NCBI GenBank assembly: GCA_902826815.1 | Contig: CADEGF010000012.1 | Coordinates: 45,810 to 109,809 of the forward strand | Direction: 5' to 3' | Length of the DNA: 64,000 nt | Source of the DNA: an uncultured Mycobacteriaceae bacterium | GTDB lineage: Bacteria > Actinomycetota > Actinomycetes > Mycobacteriales > Mycobacteriaceae | Part shown: positions 47,347-57,906 of the stretch, piece by piece | Position numbering within the stretch: position 1 is the stretch's first letter | Layout of the letters: each line of letters begins with the position of its first letter | Made by a program: the position numbers and the translations under genes | The notes under the pieces: model-generated | Databases searched by the model: none | Told to the model about the DNA's origin: nothing | Seen by the model: only the letters and a program-made list of their open reading frames with translations

Positions 47347-47394
47347 GTTTCGCTCGTGTGAACGGATGCGCGGGTTACGTTTCGCCGGTGTTAC
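47347..47394 (-). promoter_or_regulatory. Two GlnR-type boxes upstream of amt
   Basis: Read on the minus strand, 47379-47394 is GTAAC-ACCGGC-GAAAC, an exact match to the actinobacterial GlnR pattern GTnAC-n6-GAAAC. A second, TTCAC-ACGAGC-GAAAC at 47347-47362, differs at the first base. They are 32 bp apart, three helix turns. GlnR should activate amt-glnB-glnD when nitrogen is scarce. Confidence 0.75.
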
Positions 47395-47419
47395 ATCGCG
47401 CGGTTTCGACGCGCTTTCG

Positions 47420-48751
47420 TTAACCGAGGAGCGCGTCGACGAACGCTTCGGGCTCGAACGGGGCCAGATCGTCCGGGCCCTCACCGAGGCCGACGAGCTT
47501 GACCGGCACACCCAGTTCCTGTTGGACGCGGAAGACGATGCCGCCTTTTGCGGTGCCGTCGAGTTTGGTCAGCACCACGCCGGTGATGTCGACGACGTCG
47601 GCGAAGACCCGCGCCTGTGCCAGGCCGTTCTGTCCGATCGTCGCGTCGAGCACCAACAGCACTTCGTCGACCGCTGCGCGCTTGCTCACTACGCGCTTGA
47701 CCTTGCCGAGTTCGTCCATCAACCCGGTCTTGGTGTGCAACCGGCCCGCGGTGTCGATCAGGACGACGTCAGCGCCTGATTCGATGCCCTTGTCGACGGC
47801 GTCGAAGGCCACCGATGCGGGGTCGGCGCCCTGTGCCCCGCGGATGACCTCCGCGCCCACCCGGGACGCCCAGGCCTGCAGTTGGTCGGCCGCCGCGGCA
47901 CGGAAGGTGTCAGCAGCTCCGAGCACCACCCTGCGCCCGTCGGCGACAAGCACCCGCGCCAACTTGCCGACCGTGGTGGTCTTGCCAGTGCCGTTGACGC
48001 CAACGACCAGCAGCACGGACGGGTGATTGTCGTGCGGTAGGGCCCGCACGGAACGGTCCAGGTCCGGCTTCAGTTCGGCGACCAGCACGTCACGCAGAAC
48101 CGCGCGCGCATCGCCTTCGCTGTGCACCCGGCCGCTGGCGAGCCGTTCGCGCAGCGCGCCCACCACCGACTCGGTCGTCACCGCGCCGAGGTCGGCGACC
48201 AGCAGCGTGTCCTCCACGGCCTCCCATGAGTCCTCGTCGAGGTCGCCACCGCCGAGCAGGCCGAGCATGCTTCGGCCCAGCGTGTTCTGTGATTTCGCGA
48301 GTCGGCCGCGCAACCGCTCCAGCCGACCTTCCGGCGGCGCTATGGCGCCGACATCAGGCGCAGCCGGCGCGTCCAGGTCGGGCGCGGCGGGTGCTTCTGG
48401 CGTTTCCGGTGCCGCGGGTTCCACGGACGGCTCAGGCAACCGCACGTCGGAGATGGGCCGTTTGGGCGCGTCACGCGGGATGGTGGCGTCGTCGCCGACC
48501 GCGGGCAGGCCGCTGGTGTCCAGTCGCTCCGGCGGAGCTTCGGCGGTCGCAGAACCCGTCGATTGTGTGAACGTGATGCCAGAAGATGCCGCGTATCCAC
48601 CTGACCGATCGATGGGTGTGGCAGTGTCTGCGCTGGTGGACGAGTCGAGGCTGATCTTGCGGCGACGCGATCGGACCAGGCCGAACACCACGACTGCAGC
48701 GACGACCAGGACGGCGATGACCGCGAGTGCGATCCAGAGACCTTCAGACAC
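47420..48751 (-). CDS. ftsY: Signal recognition particle receptor FtsY
   Basis: 443 aa from the GTG at 48749-48751. It starts with a membrane segment (LWIALAVIAVLVVAAVVVFGLV), a long Pro/Ala/Glu-rich linker (about residues 45-145), then the NG domain with VNGTGKTTTVGKLA, DTAGRLHTKTGLMDEL and TKLDGTAKGGIVF. It docks Ffh-ribosome complexes at the membrane. No clear Shine-Dalgarno at this start. Confidence 0.95.
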   Translation of the reverse strand: MSEGLWIALAVIAVLVVAAVVVFGLVRSRRRKISLDSSTSADTATPIDRSGGYAASSGITFTQSTGSATAEAPPERLDTSGLPAVGDDATIPRDAPKRPISDVRLPEPSVEPAAPETPEAPAAPDLDAPAAPDVGAIAPPEGRLERLRGRLAKSQNTLGRSMLGLLGGGDLDEDSWEAVEDTLLVADLGAVTTESVVGALRERLASGRVHSEGDARAVLRDVLVAELKPDLDRSVRALPHDNHPSVLLVVGVNGTGKTTTVGKLARVLVADGRRVVLGAADTFRAAAADQLQAWASRVGAEVIRGAQGADPASVAFDAVDKGIESGADVVLIDTAGRLHTKTGLMDELGKVKRVVSKRAAVDEVLLVLDATIGQNGLAQARVFADVVDITGVVLTKLDGTAKGGIVFRVQQELGVPVKLVGLGEGPDDLAPFEPEAFVDALLG

Positions 48752-48785
48752 GCTGTCATTGTTGCAATACGGGTAGACGGTGACG

Positions 48786-49796
48786 ATGGACCCCATGCAG
48801 TCCCGCAAGGCCAAGCACATCGACGTGTGCCTGACAGACGCTGTGGACTACCAGACCGTGACGACCGGGCTGGAACGCGTCGTGCTGCCGTACAACGCGC
48901 TCACCCAGACCAGTTTGGGCGCGATCGACCTACACACCGAGTTCCTCGGGGTGCGGCTGGATGCGCCCGTTTTGATCGGGGCGATGACGGGCGGCTCGGA
49001 GCTCTCCGGCGTCATCAACCGCAATCTGGCCGCCGCCGCGGAGAAGCTGGGCATCGGCATGATGCTCGGCTCGCAGCGCATCATGCTCGGCGACGAGGTG
49101 GCGTCTGCGAGCTTCACTGTTCGCGACGTCGCACCCAACGCACTGCTGATCGGAAACATCGGCCTCGCGCAGCTTTCCGATGACCTGGTGCCGGAGCTGA
49201 TCGACGCCCTCGATCGAGTTGGCGCGAATGCACTAGCGGTGCATACGAATCCGCTGCAGGAAGCGATGCAGCACGAGGGTGACACCGACTTCTCGGGTTC
49301 GATCGAGCGGCTGCGCAAGGTGGCCCACGCCATCAACTATCCGGTGATGCTCAAAGAGGTCGGCCACGGTATCGGGGCGGCCGCCGCCGCGGAGCTGGTG
49401 GACTGCGCCCTCGCAGCCGTGGACGTGGCAGGGGCGGGCGGTACGTCGTGGGCGCGGGTCGAGCAGTTCGTCCGCTACGGCGAGATCCGCTACCCGACGC
49501 TGGCGGAGTGGGGCATCCCGACTGCGCAGGCGTTGCGGGAGGTCCGCCAGACGCTGCCCGACGTGCCGCTGGTCGCCTCTGGCGGCATCCGCACCGGGAT
49601 GGACGCCGCCAAGGCACTCGCGATGGGCGCCGACGTTGTCGCGGTGGCGCGCCCGCTGCTCGCCCCCGCCATCGAATCGACTGCGGCTGTGGTGGATTGG
49701 CTTGCGAGCTTCATCGCCGAGCTGCAGATCTGCCTGCACGGCTGCGGTGCGGCCGATCTGGCGGCCTTCCGCCGCCGCGGAGTCAGCCCGCGGTGA
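48786..49796 (+). CDS. fni: Type 2 isopentenyl-diphosphate delta-isomerase
   Basis: 336 aa from the ATG at 48786 (a GTG two codons earlier is possible). An FMN enzyme that interconverts IPP and [31 protein letters not shown] (catalytic/Mg segment), [24 protein letters not shown] and [15 protein letters not shown] are diagnostic. It is on the opposite strand between ftsY and smc, where M. tuberculosis has no gene, and its 3' end overlaps smc by 14 bp. Confidence 0.93.
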   Translation: MDPMQSRKAKHIDVCLTDAVDYQTVTTGLERVVLPYNALTQTSLGAIDLHTEFLGVRLDAPVLIGAMTGGSELSGVINRNLAAAAEKLGIGMMLGSQRIMLGDEVASASFTVRDVAPNALLIGNIGLAQLSDDLVPELIDALDRVGANALAVHTNPLQEAMQHEGDTDFSGSIERLRKVAHAINYPVMLKEVGHGIGAAAAAELVDCALAAVDVAGAGGTSWARVEQFVRYGEIRYPTLAEWGIPTAQALREVRQTLPDVPLVASGGIRTGMDAAKALAMGADVVAVARPLLAPAIESTAAVVDWLASFIAELQICLHGCGAADLAAFRRRGVSPR

Positions 49797-52700
49797 CCAA
49801 TTCCTGGCCGCGCATGCGCTGGCTGATCACCGCGGTGATGCCGTCGTCGCGCATCGTGACGCCGTAGAGCGCGTCGGCGACCTCCATCGTCGGCTTCTGG
49901 TGGGTGATGACGATCAGCTGCGACCGCTCCCGCAACTGTTCGAACAGCGAAATCAGCCTGCGCAGGTTGGCGTCGTCCAGCGCGGCCTCCACCTCGTCCA
50001 TCACATAGAACGGCGACGGCCTTGCCCGGAAGATCGCCACCAGCATTGCCACCGCGGTCAGCGACTTCTCGCCACCGGACAGCAGCGACAGCCGCTTGAT
50101 CTTCTTGCCGGGTGGGCGCGCCTCGACCTCGATGCCGGTGGTCAGCATGTCGTTGGGGTCGGTGAGCAGAAGCCTGCCCTCGCCACCGGGGAACAGCGTC
50201 GAAAACACTTGCGTGAACTCGCGTTCCACGTCGATGAAGGCCTCGGTGAACACCTGCAGGATGCGCGTGTCGACGTCGGTGATGACGTCGAGCAGATCCT
50301 TGCGCGCCCCCTTCACATCCTCCAGTTGGGTGGACAGGAAGTTGTAGCGCTCCTCGAGCGCGGCGAACTCCTCCAGCGCCAACGGATTGACCCGGCCGAG
50401 TTCATTGAGTTCGCGTTCGGCCTTCTTGGCGCGACGCTCCTGGGTCGGGCGGTCGAACGGCATCGGCGCGGGCGCGGTCACCTGCTCACCGCGTTCGCGG
50501 GCCTGCTCGTACTCGGCCATCTCCAACTCCGACGGCGCCAGCGCGATGTCCGGCCCGTACTCGGCGATCAGGTCGGCGGTCGCCATCCCGAACTGCTCGA
50601 GGACCTGCTGCTCGAGCTGCTCGATCCGAAGTGCGGCTTGAGCTTTGACGACCTCGTCGCGATGCAGCGCCTCGGTGACCGCGGCGATCTTGGTAGTGAA
50701 CTCGGTGACCTGCTCGCGGACCTTCGCCAGCGCGTCGATGCGGTGATGGCGTTCGCCTGCCAGGTCGTCACGGCGCCTCGACGCGACGGTCACCGTCGAT
50801 TGAAGCCGCTGGGAAAGGTGGCGGCCCGACTCCGCGACGGCCGCCGCCACCGCCGCGGCGTGCGCCCGTGCTTCGCGTGCGCGCTGGGCTCGCAGCCTGG
50901 CCTCGCGTTCGGCAGCGGCCGCCCGGCGCAGCGAATCCGCCCGGCCCCGAACGGCATTCGCGCGCTCTTCGGCTGTGCGGACCGCAAGGCGGGCCTCGAC
51001 CTCTGCCGACCGGGCGGCCTCGGCCTCGGCGACCGTCTGCTGGCGATCGGCGGGTGCAGAATCCACCAGCGGCGCCTGCTCGGCGTTGTTCAGCCGCTGC
51101 TCGAGCGCGACCAGCTCCTCGACGGTCTGCTCCCGACCCGACTCCAGCTCGTCACGCTGGCGGATCAGCCGCTGCCATTCGTCGTCTGCTGTGCGGGCGT
51201 CCTGGCCCAGCCTGCCGAGCTGTTCGTAGATCGCCGAAATCGCGGCGTCCGACTCGTTGAGTGCGGCCAGCGCATGCTCGGCTGCGTCCTGGCGGGACTT
51301 CTGTTCGGCCAGCGCTCCGGCCAGTGCCGCGCCGAGCTCACTGGTCTGGTTCTCGGCCTGTGCGAGCTCGGAGCGGGCCTTCTCGATCTCGGAGGTGAGC
51401 TCGAGCGTGCTGGGTTTGCGATCCGAACCGCCGCTGACCCAACCGGCGCCGACGAGGTCTCCCTCGACCGTGACGGCACGCAGTTGCGGCCGTGTCGAGA
51501 CCAGATCCAGCGCGGCCGCGAGGTCACGGACCACCGCGACACCGGACAGCATCGCGGTGAGCGCACCGCGCAGCCGCGACGGCATGTCCACAAGGTCGGT
51601 CGCCCACAACGCGCCCTGCGGCGGCAGCGTTGCAGGCGGAGCCTCCACGGGCCAGTCGCCGAGCACGATCGCCGCACGACCACCGTCGGACGCCTTGAGC
51701 GCCGCGACGGCCGAGCTGGCGGCTCCGAAACTCTCGGCGGCGACGGCGTCAGCGGCGGCCCCCAGCACCGCAGCGACGGCTGCCTCATACCCGGGCCGCA
51801 CCTTGACCAGATTCGCCAGCGAACCGAAAAGTCCTGCACCGGAAAGGTTCCGCTGCAACCACGCGGCGCCGTCCTTGCGGTCGAGGCCGACCGAAAGGGC
51901 GTCGATGCGGGCGCGAAGCGACGCGACGTGGCGTTCGGCGCTTCGCTCACCCGCCTGAAGTTCGGCGACGCGTTCGTCGGCCAGTCGCAGCGCGGCCACC
52001 GTTCGGTCGTGGTGCTCGTCGAGCCCGACCTCGCCTGCGTCGAGTTCGCCGACGCGGCCCTGCACCGTCTCGAACTGGGCCCGCGAATGTTGCGCGCGGG
52101 TGCCCGACTCCTCGATGTTCTCGCTCAGCCGCGCGACGGTCTCGTCGATGGACTCCATCCGGGTGCGCATGGTGTCGACCTGGCCTGCCAGCCGGGCCAG
52201 CCCTTCGCGACGGTCGGCTTCGGCGCGTACCGCGGCAAGGTGTGCACGCTCGGCCTCTGCGGCGACCCGCTCACGTTCGGTCAGCTCGTCGCGGGCCGCG
52301 GTCAGCCGCTCGCGGGATTCGGCCAGCGCGGCGAGCAACTCCCGTTCGTGTGCGGCCACCTCCTCGGCCTCGGCCTCCAGCGCGTCGGGATCGACCCCAC
52401 CCGACGCCTCCTGCTCGGTGTCGAGGTGCTGGGCCCGCTCGCTGGCGATGCGGACCGTCGCGCTGACACGTTCGGCCAACGCCGACAACCGGAACCAACT
52501 CTGCTGGGCGGTCTCGGCGCGCTCGCTGAGCCCTGCGACCGCGGTTTCGTGCGCGTCGAGTTCGACGGTGGCGGCCTCGAGCCGGGTGGTCATCTCGTCG
52601 TGTTCGCGGCGTAGCGACGTCTCGGCCTGGTTGGTGTTGTCGAATTCGCCTCTGCGGGTTACCAGGTCGTCGGCGGCCAGCCGTAGCCGCGCATCGCGCA

Positions 52701-53364
52701 GGTCGGCCTGGATGGTCTGGGCGCGGCGGGCCATCTCGGCCTGCCTGCCGAGCGGCTTGAGTTGGCGGCGCAACTCGGTGGTGAGATCCGTCAGCCGCGC
52801 CAGGTTGGCCGACATCGAGTCGAGCTTGCGGACCGCCTTCTCTTTGCGCTTGCGGTGCTTGAGGACGCCCGCGGCCTCTTCGATGAACGCCCGCCGGTCC
52901 TCCGGTCGCGACTCCAGGATTTCGGAGAGCTTGCCCTGACCGACGATGACGTGCATCTCACGGCCGATGCCGGAGTCGCTGAGCAGTTCCTGCACATCCA
53001 TCAAACGGCAACTGCTGCCGTTGATCTCGTACTCGCTGCCGCCGTCGCGGAACATCCGGCGGGTGATGGACACCTCGGAGTACTCGATCGGCAGCGAATT
53101 GTCGGAGTTGTCGATGGTGACGGTGACCTCGGCGCGGCCAAGCGGTGGCCGAGACGACGTGCCTGCAAAGATGACGTCTTCCATCTTGCCGCCGCGAAGG
53201 GTCTTGACGCCCTGCTCCCCCATCACCCAGGTGAGCGCGTCGACCACGTTCGATTTACCGGAACCGTTGGGTCCGACGACACACGTGATGCCGGGCTCGA
53301 AGCGCAGAGTCGTCGGCGAAGCAAAGGACTTGAAGCCCTTCAGCGTCAGACTCTTGAGGTGCAC
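49783..53364 (-). CDS. smc: Chromosome segregation protein SMC
   Basis: 1193 aa from the GTG at 53362-53364 ([15 protein letters not shown]). Walker A is [14 protein letters not shown], then a long coiled coil, a hinge around residues 510-660 ([20 protein letters not shown]), the second coil and the C-terminal signature [10 protein letters not shown] with Walker [14 protein letters not shown]. It organises and separates chromosomes. Standard place between ftsY and acyP. Confidence 0.96.
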   Translation of the reverse strand: MHLKSLTLKGFKSFASPTTLRFEPGITCVVGPNGSGKSNVVDALTWVMGEQGVKTLRGGKMEDVIFAGTSSRPPLGRAEVTVTIDNSDNSLPIEYSEVSITRRMFRDGGSEYEINGSSCRLMDVQELLSDSGIGREMHVIVGQGKLSEILESRPEDRRAFIEEAAGVLKHRKRKEKAVRKLDSMSANLARLTDLTTELRRQLKPLGRQAEMARRAQTIQADLRDARLRLAADDLVTRRGEFDNTNQAETSLRREHDEMTTRLEAATVELDAHETAVAGLSERAETAQQSWFRLSALAERVSATVRIASERAQHLDTEQEASGGVDPDALEAEAEEVAAHERELLAALAESRERLTAARDELTERERVAAEAERAHLAAVRAEADRREGLARLAGQVDTMRTRMESIDETVARLSENIEESGTRAQHSRAQFETVQGRVGELDAGEVGLDEHHDRTVAALRLADERVAELQAGERSAERHVASLRARIDALSVGLDRKDGAAWLQRNLSGAGLFGSLANLVKVRPGYEAAVAAVLGAAADAVAAESFGAASSAVAALKASDGGRAAIVLGDWPVEAPPATLPPQGALWATDLVDMPSRLRGALTAMLSGVAVVRDLAAALDLVSTRPQLRAVTVEGDLVGAGWVSGGSDRKPSTLELTSEIEKARSELAQAENQTSELGAALAGALAEQKSRQDAAEHALAALNESDAAISAIYEQLGRLGQDARTADDEWQRLIRQRDELESGREQTVEELVALEQRLNNAEQAPLVDSAPADRQQTVAEAEAARSAEVEARLAVRTAEERANAVRGRADSLRRAAAAEREARLRAQRAREARAHAAAVAAAVAESGRHLSQRLQSTVTVASRRRDDLAGERHHRIDALAKVREQVTEFTTKIAAVTEALHRDEVVKAQAALRIEQLEQQVLEQFGMATADLIAEYGPDIALAPSELEMAEYEQARERGEQVTAPAPMPFDRPTQERRAKKAERELNELGRVNPLALEEFAALEERYNFLSTQLEDVKGARKDLLDVITDVDTRILQVFTEAFIDVEREFTQVFSTLFPGGEGRLLLTDPNDMLTTGIEVEARPPGKKIKRLSLLSGGEKSLTAVAMLVAIFRARPSPFYVMDEVEAALDDANLRRLISLFEQLRERSQLIVITHQKPTMEVADALYGVTMRDDGITAVISQRMRGQELVTAG

Positions 53365-53390
53365 GATGGGCCACACTACAGCCGCGAGGG

Positions 53391-53675
53391 CTAACGCTCG
53401 GTGAAGCCCGTCATCGCGTCGCCGACTTGTGTCCAGTCGGAGACAACTTTCTCGACATGGCCCGGGGTCTTTCCGCCTTCCAGCAGGTCAAGCAGGCGCT
53501 GGCAGGCGTCCCGAGGCCCCTGCACGACGACCTGGACACGCCCGTCCGGCCTGTTCGACGCGTACCCGGTCAGCCCGAGTTCCAGGGCACGCGACCGCGT
53601 CCACCACCGAAACCCGACACCCTGCACGTCGCCGTGCACCCAAGCCGTCAGCCGTACCTCAGCTAACTCCTGCAT
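53391..53675 (-). CDS. acyP: Acylphosphatase
   Basis: 94 aa. The substrate-binding segment is [41 protein letters not shown], with the catalytic Arg in GFR and Asn in SNRPDG. It splits acyl phosphates. The ATG at 53673-53675 has GAGG 6 bp ahead and overlaps the OsmC gene by 17 bp. Confidence 0.94.
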   Translation of the reverse strand: MQELAEVRLTAWVHGDVQGVGFRWWTRSRALELGLTGYASNRPDGRVQVVVQGPRDACQRLLDLLEGGKTPGHVEKVVSDWTQVGDAMTGFTER

Positions 53676-54075
53676 CACTAACCTCAAATGTCACTTCAGT
53701 CCCGGACTTCAGGGTGCGGCCGACCGTGCAGACCGAATCGATCGCCCGTTCCACCACCGTGATCACCCGCGCCCGCTCGGCTTCCGACAGCCCGGACAGA
53801 TCGAGTTCCATCCGCTCGTCGAGGCGCGGATAGCGCTCCTGCTCGCGATCGGCGGCCCCCGACACGTTGATCGTCGTCTGATAGTCCTCGCCAAGGCGGC
53901 GTTGAAGCGGGATATCGCTGGACATACCGCTGCAGGCGGCGAGCGCGATCTTCATCAGCTCGCCGGGGGTGAACACGCCGTCGACGTCCTCGCTGCCGAC
54001 GAGCACCTCCGCCCCGCGCGTGCTGCGACCGACATAGCGGCGCACGCCGGTGCGCTCAACCCACAGTTCCGTCAT
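53659..54075 (-). CDS. OsmC-family protein, Rv2923c orthologue
   Basis: 138 aa. The two redox cysteines are in LAACSGMSSDI and DSVCTVGRTLK. OsmC/Ohr proteins reduce organic hydroperoxides. It starts with MTELWVERTGVRRYVGRSTRG. Located between mutM and acyP, as in M. tuberculosis. Confidence 0.9.
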   Translation of the reverse strand: MTELWVERTGVRRYVGRSTRGAEVLVGSEDVDGVFTPGELMKIALAACSGMSSDIPLQRRLGEDYQTTINVSGAADREQERYPRLDERMELDLSGLSEAERARVITVVERAIDSVCTVGRTLKSGTEVTFEVSDAGVS

Positions 54076-54109
54076 GTCCTATTTCTACAACCCCCCTTTC
54101 TACAACCCT

Positions 54110-54172
54110 CCGCGAAATTGCATTCCGGCAGCGGAACTGCGAGTGACCAGCTGCCGGAATGCAATTTCGCGG
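54110..54172. repeat. Perfect 23-bp inverted repeat between mutM and the OsmC gene
   Basis: Arms 54110-54132 and 54150-54172 are perfect complements around a 17-bp loop. The arm core CTGCCGGAATGCAATTTCG recurs, with one change, at 42890-42908 beside glnD. No T-run follows on either strand. It is probably a dispersed palindromic repeat, which may also end mutM transcripts. Confidence 0.8.
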
Positions 54173-54177
54173 GAGTT

Positions 54178-55035
54178 CTACGAGCGGCGGACGCGCGGTT
54201 TTGGTTGACACCGTGGGCAGTAGAACGACGAGCGGTTCATGAAACACTCCCGACGCATGATCGCGCCGCACCGCCTGCACGGCTCGCCTTCGCGGCCGTA
54301 GGCGTCCAGCGAACGCTCGAAGTAGCCGGATTCGCCGTTGACGTTGACGTACAGCGAATCGAATGACGTGCCGCCCTGCCCGAGCGCCTCGGTCATCACC
54401 TCGGACGCGGTGTCCAGCAGCTCGGCGAGCTTCTTGCGCGGCAACGACGACGCCAGCCTGGTGCCGTTGATCTTGGCGCCCCACAGCGCCTCGTCAGCGT
54501 AGATGTTGCCGATGCCGGAGACCACCGTCTGGTCGAGCAGCTGGCGCTTGATCTCGGAATGCTTGCGCCGCAACACCGTAACGACACCATCGCGGTTGAA
54601 TTTCGGGTCAAGCGGGTCGCGCGCGATATGCGCGACGGGCGCAGGCACGTCGGTGCCGTCGACGGTGACCAAGTCCGCGAGCATCCAGCCGCCGAACGTC
54701 CGCTGGTCGACGAAACTGAGCGCGGTCCCGTCGTCGAGCAGCGTCGCGATCCTCAGATGCCCCTCGTTGGGCACCGGCCCAAGGAGCATCTGCCCGCTCA
54801 TTCCGAGGTGGACGACCAACGCGGAGTCGTCACTGAGCGTCAGCCAAAGATATTTTCCGCGTCGGCCCGTACCGGTGATCGACATGTTCAGCAGTCGCGC
54901 GGTCAGGTCGGCGGGCCCGGCCTCGTGCCGTCGCACCGCGCGCGGATGGTGCACCCGCACGGCGGTGATCGTCTTACCCAAAACGTGTGCCTCCAGCCCC
55001 CGCCGAACGACCTCTACTTCGGGGAGTTCAGGCAT
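54178..55035 (-). CDS. mutM: Formamidopyrimidine-DNA glycosylase
   Basis: 285 aa. The catalytic N-terminus PELPEVE follows the ATG; the helix-two-turn-helix is near [16 protein letters not shown]; the C-terminal zinc finger has [24 protein letters not shown]. It removes oxidised guanine from DNA. The ATG overlaps the rnc stop by 8 bp. Confidence 0.96.
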   Translation of the reverse strand: MPELPEVEVVRRGLEAHVLGKTITAVRVHHPRAVRRHEAGPADLTARLLNMSITGTGRRGKYLWLTLSDDSALVVHLGMSGQMLLGPVPNEGHLRIATLLDDGTALSFVDQRTFGGWMLADLVTVDGTDVPAPVAHIARDPLDPKFNRDGVVTVLRRKHSEIKRQLLDQTVVSGIGNIYADEALWGAKINGTRLASSLPRKKLAELLDTASEVMTEALGQGGTSFDSLYVNVNGESGYFERSLDAYGREGEPCRRCGAIMRRECFMNRSSFYCPRCQPKPRVRRS

Positions 55036-55732
55036 CGACGTTCGAGGCGGACAGCGCCGTCCAGGCGGCCGCGGCGGCCTTCAGCTCGGCTTCCTTCTTG
55101 GTGCGGCCGACCCCGCTGCCGTATTCGGTGTTCGTCACGACAACCGTCGCGGTGAACTCCTTGTCGTGGTCGGGTCCGGTCGCCGTCACCAGGTAGGACG
55201 GTGCGCCCATCCCGCGTGCGGCGGTCAGCTCCTGAAGGCTGCTCTTCCAGTCCAGCCCCGCACCGAGCGTCGGCGCCGTGTCGAGCAGGGAGCTGAACAA
55301 CCGCAGGATCACCTCCCGAGAACCCGCCAGGCCGTGCTCGAGATAGATTGCGCCGAGCAGGGATTCGACTCCGTCGGCGAGAATGCTCGACTTGTCGGCG
55401 CCGCCGGAGTTCTCCTCGCCCCTGCCGAGAAAAAGGTGCGCGCCGAGACCGCCGTCGGACAGTGCTCGGCCGACATCGGCCAACGCCTGGGTGTTGACGA
55501 TGCTGGCGCGCAGTTTGGCCAGATCGCCCTCTGCGGAGTCGGGGTGCCGGTGGTACAGCTCCTCGGTGATCGTCAGCCCGAGGACCGCATCGCCGAGAAA
55601 TTCCAGCCGCTCGTTTGTCGGCAGCCCGCCGTTCTCGTAGGAGTAGCTGCGGTGTGTCAGCGCCATCGTGAGCAACTCGTCGGGAAGCTCGACCCCGAGG
55701 GCCTCGAGGAGTGCGGCACGGTCACCCGTCAC
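55028..55732 (-). CDS. rnc: Ribonuclease III
   Basis: 234 aa from a GTG that overlaps the DUF177 stop (GTGA). The catalytic [14 protein letters not shown] and the [16 protein letters not shown] segments are followed by a double-stranded RNA-binding domain ([39 protein letters not shown]). It processes rRNA and other double-stranded RNAs. Confidence 0.95.
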   Translation of the reverse strand: MTGDRAALLEALGVELPDELLTMALTHRSYSYENGGLPTNERLEFLGDAVLGLTITEELYHRHPDSAEGDLAKLRASIVNTQALADVGRALSDGGLGAHLFLGRGEENSGGADKSSILADGVESLLGAIYLEHGLAGSREVILRLFSSLLDTAPTLGAGLDWKSSLQELTAARGMGAPSYLVTATGPDHDKEFTATVVVTNTEYGSGVGRTKKEAELKAAAAAWTALSASNVDA

Positions 55733-56295
55733 TTGTCGTCGGTCTCCAGCATCGACGTGAGCTTCGCCCAGCGCGGGTCGATTTTCTCGTGCTTGTGTCC
55801 GGGTTCGGCAGTCGCCATCGCAATGCCGCAATCCGGGCACAGCCCTTGGCAATCCGGCCCGCACAACGGCGAGAACGGCAGCGCGAGACCCACGGCGTCG
55901 ACGATCGCCTGCTCGAGGTCGACCGAGTCGGGCTGGCCGCTGGAGCCGACACGTCCGACCTCGTCGGCCTCGGTGGTCGCCTCCGTCGTGCTGTCGGGGT
56001 AGGCGAAGAGCTCGGTGAGGTCGATCTCGACCTGCCCGGTGACCGGGGTGAGGCAACGTGCGCACTCACCCGTCGTCGGCGCCGACACCGTTCCGGTGAC
56101 CAGCACACCTTCCGATACGGATTCGATCCGCAGATCCAGTTCGAGTGGCGCGCCCTCGGGGATCGCCACCAGCTCGACCCCGATGCGCGCCGGGCTCGGC
56201 ACCGTTTCACCGAATGTCATCATCGAGCCTGGCCGTCGGCCCAGCCGAGAAATGTTGATCACGAGCGGCGAACGGGATTTTCTATGCGTCGCCAT
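55729..56295 (-). CDS. DUF177 protein (YceD family), Rv2926c orthologue
   Basis: 188 aa. The metal-binding region C-A-R-C-L in TGECARCLTPVTGQVEIDLTELFAYP and a later CGPDCQGLCPDCG are typical. In other bacteria it is linked to 23S rRNA metabolism and sits next to rpmF, which is missing here as in M. tuberculosis. Confidence 0.93.
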   Translation of the reverse strand: MATHRKSRSPLVINISRLGRRPGSMMTFGETVPSPARIGVELVAIPEGAPLELDLRIESVSEGVLVTGTVSAPTTGECARCLTPVTGQVEIDLTELFAYPDSTTEATTEADEVGRVGSSGQPDSVDLEQAIVDAVGLALPFSPLCGPDCQGLCPDCGIAMATAEPGHKHEKIDPRWAKLTSMLETDDK

Positions 56296-56347
56296 AGCTC
56301 AATTCTACGACCCGTATATCGCGGGCTCAGCCCGCATACCGCGGTGG

Positions 56348-57085
56348 CTAGCGCGTGGCGTAGTCGTGCGTACCTGCGGCGGTGCGCAACTGGTGGCGGC
56401 CACGGCCAACCGATCGAATTGTTCCGTTGAGGAACTCCTCGAACTCCCCAAGCTTGCTGTCGACGTAGATGTCGCATTCGCCACGAAGCCGATCGGCCTC
56501 GGCATGGGCTGCGTCGATCAGCCGGGTGGCCTCAGCATTCGCCGACTGGACGGTCTCGGTCTGCGACACAAGGCGCTGCTGCTCCTTGATGCCTTCCTGG
56601 ACGGCCTTCTCGTAGGACAGGTTGCCGTTCTCGATCAGGCGGTCCGCCTCGGCCTTGGCGCGGCCTGCGCTGGCCTCGTATTCGCGCTTTGCGGTCGCGC
56701 TGACGCGTGCGGCTTCCTCGCGGGCCTCGCCGACCATCCGTTCGCTGTGCTGGCGCGCCTCGGCGACCATGCGGTCGGCCTGGGATTTCGCGTCGGCCAA
56801 CAGCCGGTCAGCCTCGGTACGGGAGTGGTTGATCATGGAATCGGCCTCGGCGTGGGCCGTCGCCACCATCGAGCCGGAATGCTCCTTTGCCTCGTTGAGC
56901 AGCTGGTCGCGGGCGTCCAACACATCCTGGGCATCGTCGAGTTCGCCGGGGATGGCGTCCTTGATGTCGTCGATCAGCTCGAGCACGTCGCCGCGGGGCA
57001 CCACGCAACCTGCCGTCATCGGGACGCCGCGGGCCTCTTCAACGATCGCGCCCAACTCATCAAGCGCTTCAAATACTCGGTACAC
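56348..57085 (-). CDS. sepIVA: Septation protein SepIVA (Rv2927c orthologue)
   Basis: 245 aa. A DivIVA-domain coiled-coil protein: MYRVFEALDELGAIVEEARGVPMTAGCVVPRGDVLELIDDIKDAIP at the start and then about 130 residues of Ala/Glu/Arg-rich coiled coil (ADRLLADAKSQADRMVAEAR). In mycobacteria SepIVA takes part in septation and envelope growth. GTG start with GGAGG 7 bp ahead. It is preceded by a 226-bp spacer without a gene. Confidence 0.93.
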   Translation of the reverse strand: MYRVFEALDELGAIVEEARGVPMTAGCVVPRGDVLELIDDIKDAIPGELDDAQDVLDARDQLLNEAKEHSGSMVATAHAEADSMINHSRTEADRLLADAKSQADRMVAEARQHSERMVGEAREEAARVSATAKREYEASAGRAKAEADRLIENGNLSYEKAVQEGIKEQQRLVSQTETVQSANAEATRLIDAAHAEADRLRGECDIYVDSKLGEFEEFLNGTIRSVGRGRHQLRTAAGTHDYATR

Positions 57086-57260
57086 GGCACACCCTCCAGG
57101 CGTTGTTGTTGTTACTAGTGTGCCTGGTGTTACCCCTGTGACTGCGCTAAGTCCGCCGGTGTGTCGCCGGCCGGCTTCCAGTGGCCCACCCAGGCCCGCC
57201 CTATATCGGCCACATTATGTCAATGCGCGCACGGTGTGCATATCGAGCCCGAACGAAGGC

Positions 57261-57280
57261 CGCGCTGATGCATCAGCGCG
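57261..57280. other. Perfect 20-bp palindrome
   Basis: CGCGCTGATGCATCAGCGCG reads the same on both strands. It lies 32 bp past the hemerythrin-like gene stop and about 175 bp before the SepIVA start. It could be a dyad operator or a short hairpin ending the coaD-side operon. No T-run follows. Confidence 0.5.
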
Positions 57281-57311
57281 CCGGACGGTCTTTGCTCGGT
57301 GAACTAATTCG

Positions 57312-57878
57312 CTAGTTGACCGCCTGCTTCATCAGGTCCCGCGCGCGGTCGAGCATCGATGCGAAGGGGCCGAGCGCGAAGTTGGCCTTGGCCGATTCCA
57401 CGCCGGCATGCGGACGGGTCGGTGCGATGGCCTCGGCCGCCTGGACCGCACCCGCCATTCGCTTGCGCTCCTCGGCGGTGAGTTCGCGGGTCAGCTTCGT
57501 GAACTCGTCGTTCTCCTCGTGCTCGGCATGCTCGACCACGGCATCTCGGAAACTGGTCAGCTCGTCGATGAACTCCTTGGAGTCGATGTCCATACTCTCG
57601 AGCTTCGACAGATGCTCCTTGGCCACATGCTCTTCGTGCAGCAGCGCGTCGATCACCGTGTCACCGTCGGCGATCTCATGGCGCGCGCGTGGATGGACGA
57701 CCATTTCCTCGGCGGTCTCGTGTACGGCCAAGAGCTGGCGCAGAGAGGTGAACGACTTCTCGCGGGCCTCTGCACTCGACGCGGACAGCACGTCGTCGAA
57801 CATGTCTTTGATCAAATTGTGTTGGTCTTTGAGGAACTTGACGACGTCATCGGTCGACTGAACAAATGTTTCAACCAC
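57312..57878 (-). CDS. Hemerythrin (HHE) domain protein
   Basis: 188 aa from a GTG at 57876-57878 (a TTG two codons earlier is possible). The metal-binding His/Glu residues appear in KDQHNLIKDMFDD, AVHETAEEMVVHPRAR, LLHEEHVAKEHL and VEHAEHEENDEF, as expected for a di-iron four-helix bundle. Such proteins in mycobacteria are linked to oxygen, nitric oxide or peroxide response. It begins 28 bp after coaD on the same strand. In M. tuberculosis this junction is filled by the PDIM/PGL cluster. Confidence 0.9.
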   Translation of the reverse strand: MVETFVQSTDDVVKFLKDQHNLIKDMFDDVLSASSAEAREKSFTSLRQLLAVHETAEEMVVHPRARHEIADGDTVIDALLHEEHVAKEHLSKLESMDIDSKEFIDELTSFRDAVVEHAEHEENDEFTKLTRELTAEERKRMAGAVQAAEAIAPTRPHAGVESAKANFALGPFASMLDRARDLMKQAVN

Positions 57879-57906
57879 GACCAACGACTACCCGATGGCC
57901 GTACGA

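Noticed and set aside
49636-52614. A 992-codon open frame on the plus strand, antisense to smc
   Set aside because: It is a by-product of high GC in the opposite frame. SMC motifs are complete on the minus strand and the antisense translation has no domain, only Arg/Leu/Gly-rich sequence.
53764-54177. Intrinsic terminator reading of the mutM/OsmC stem-loop
   Set aside because: The 23-bp stem has no following T-run on either strand and shares its core with another spacer, so I call it a dispersed repeat and leave terminator action open.
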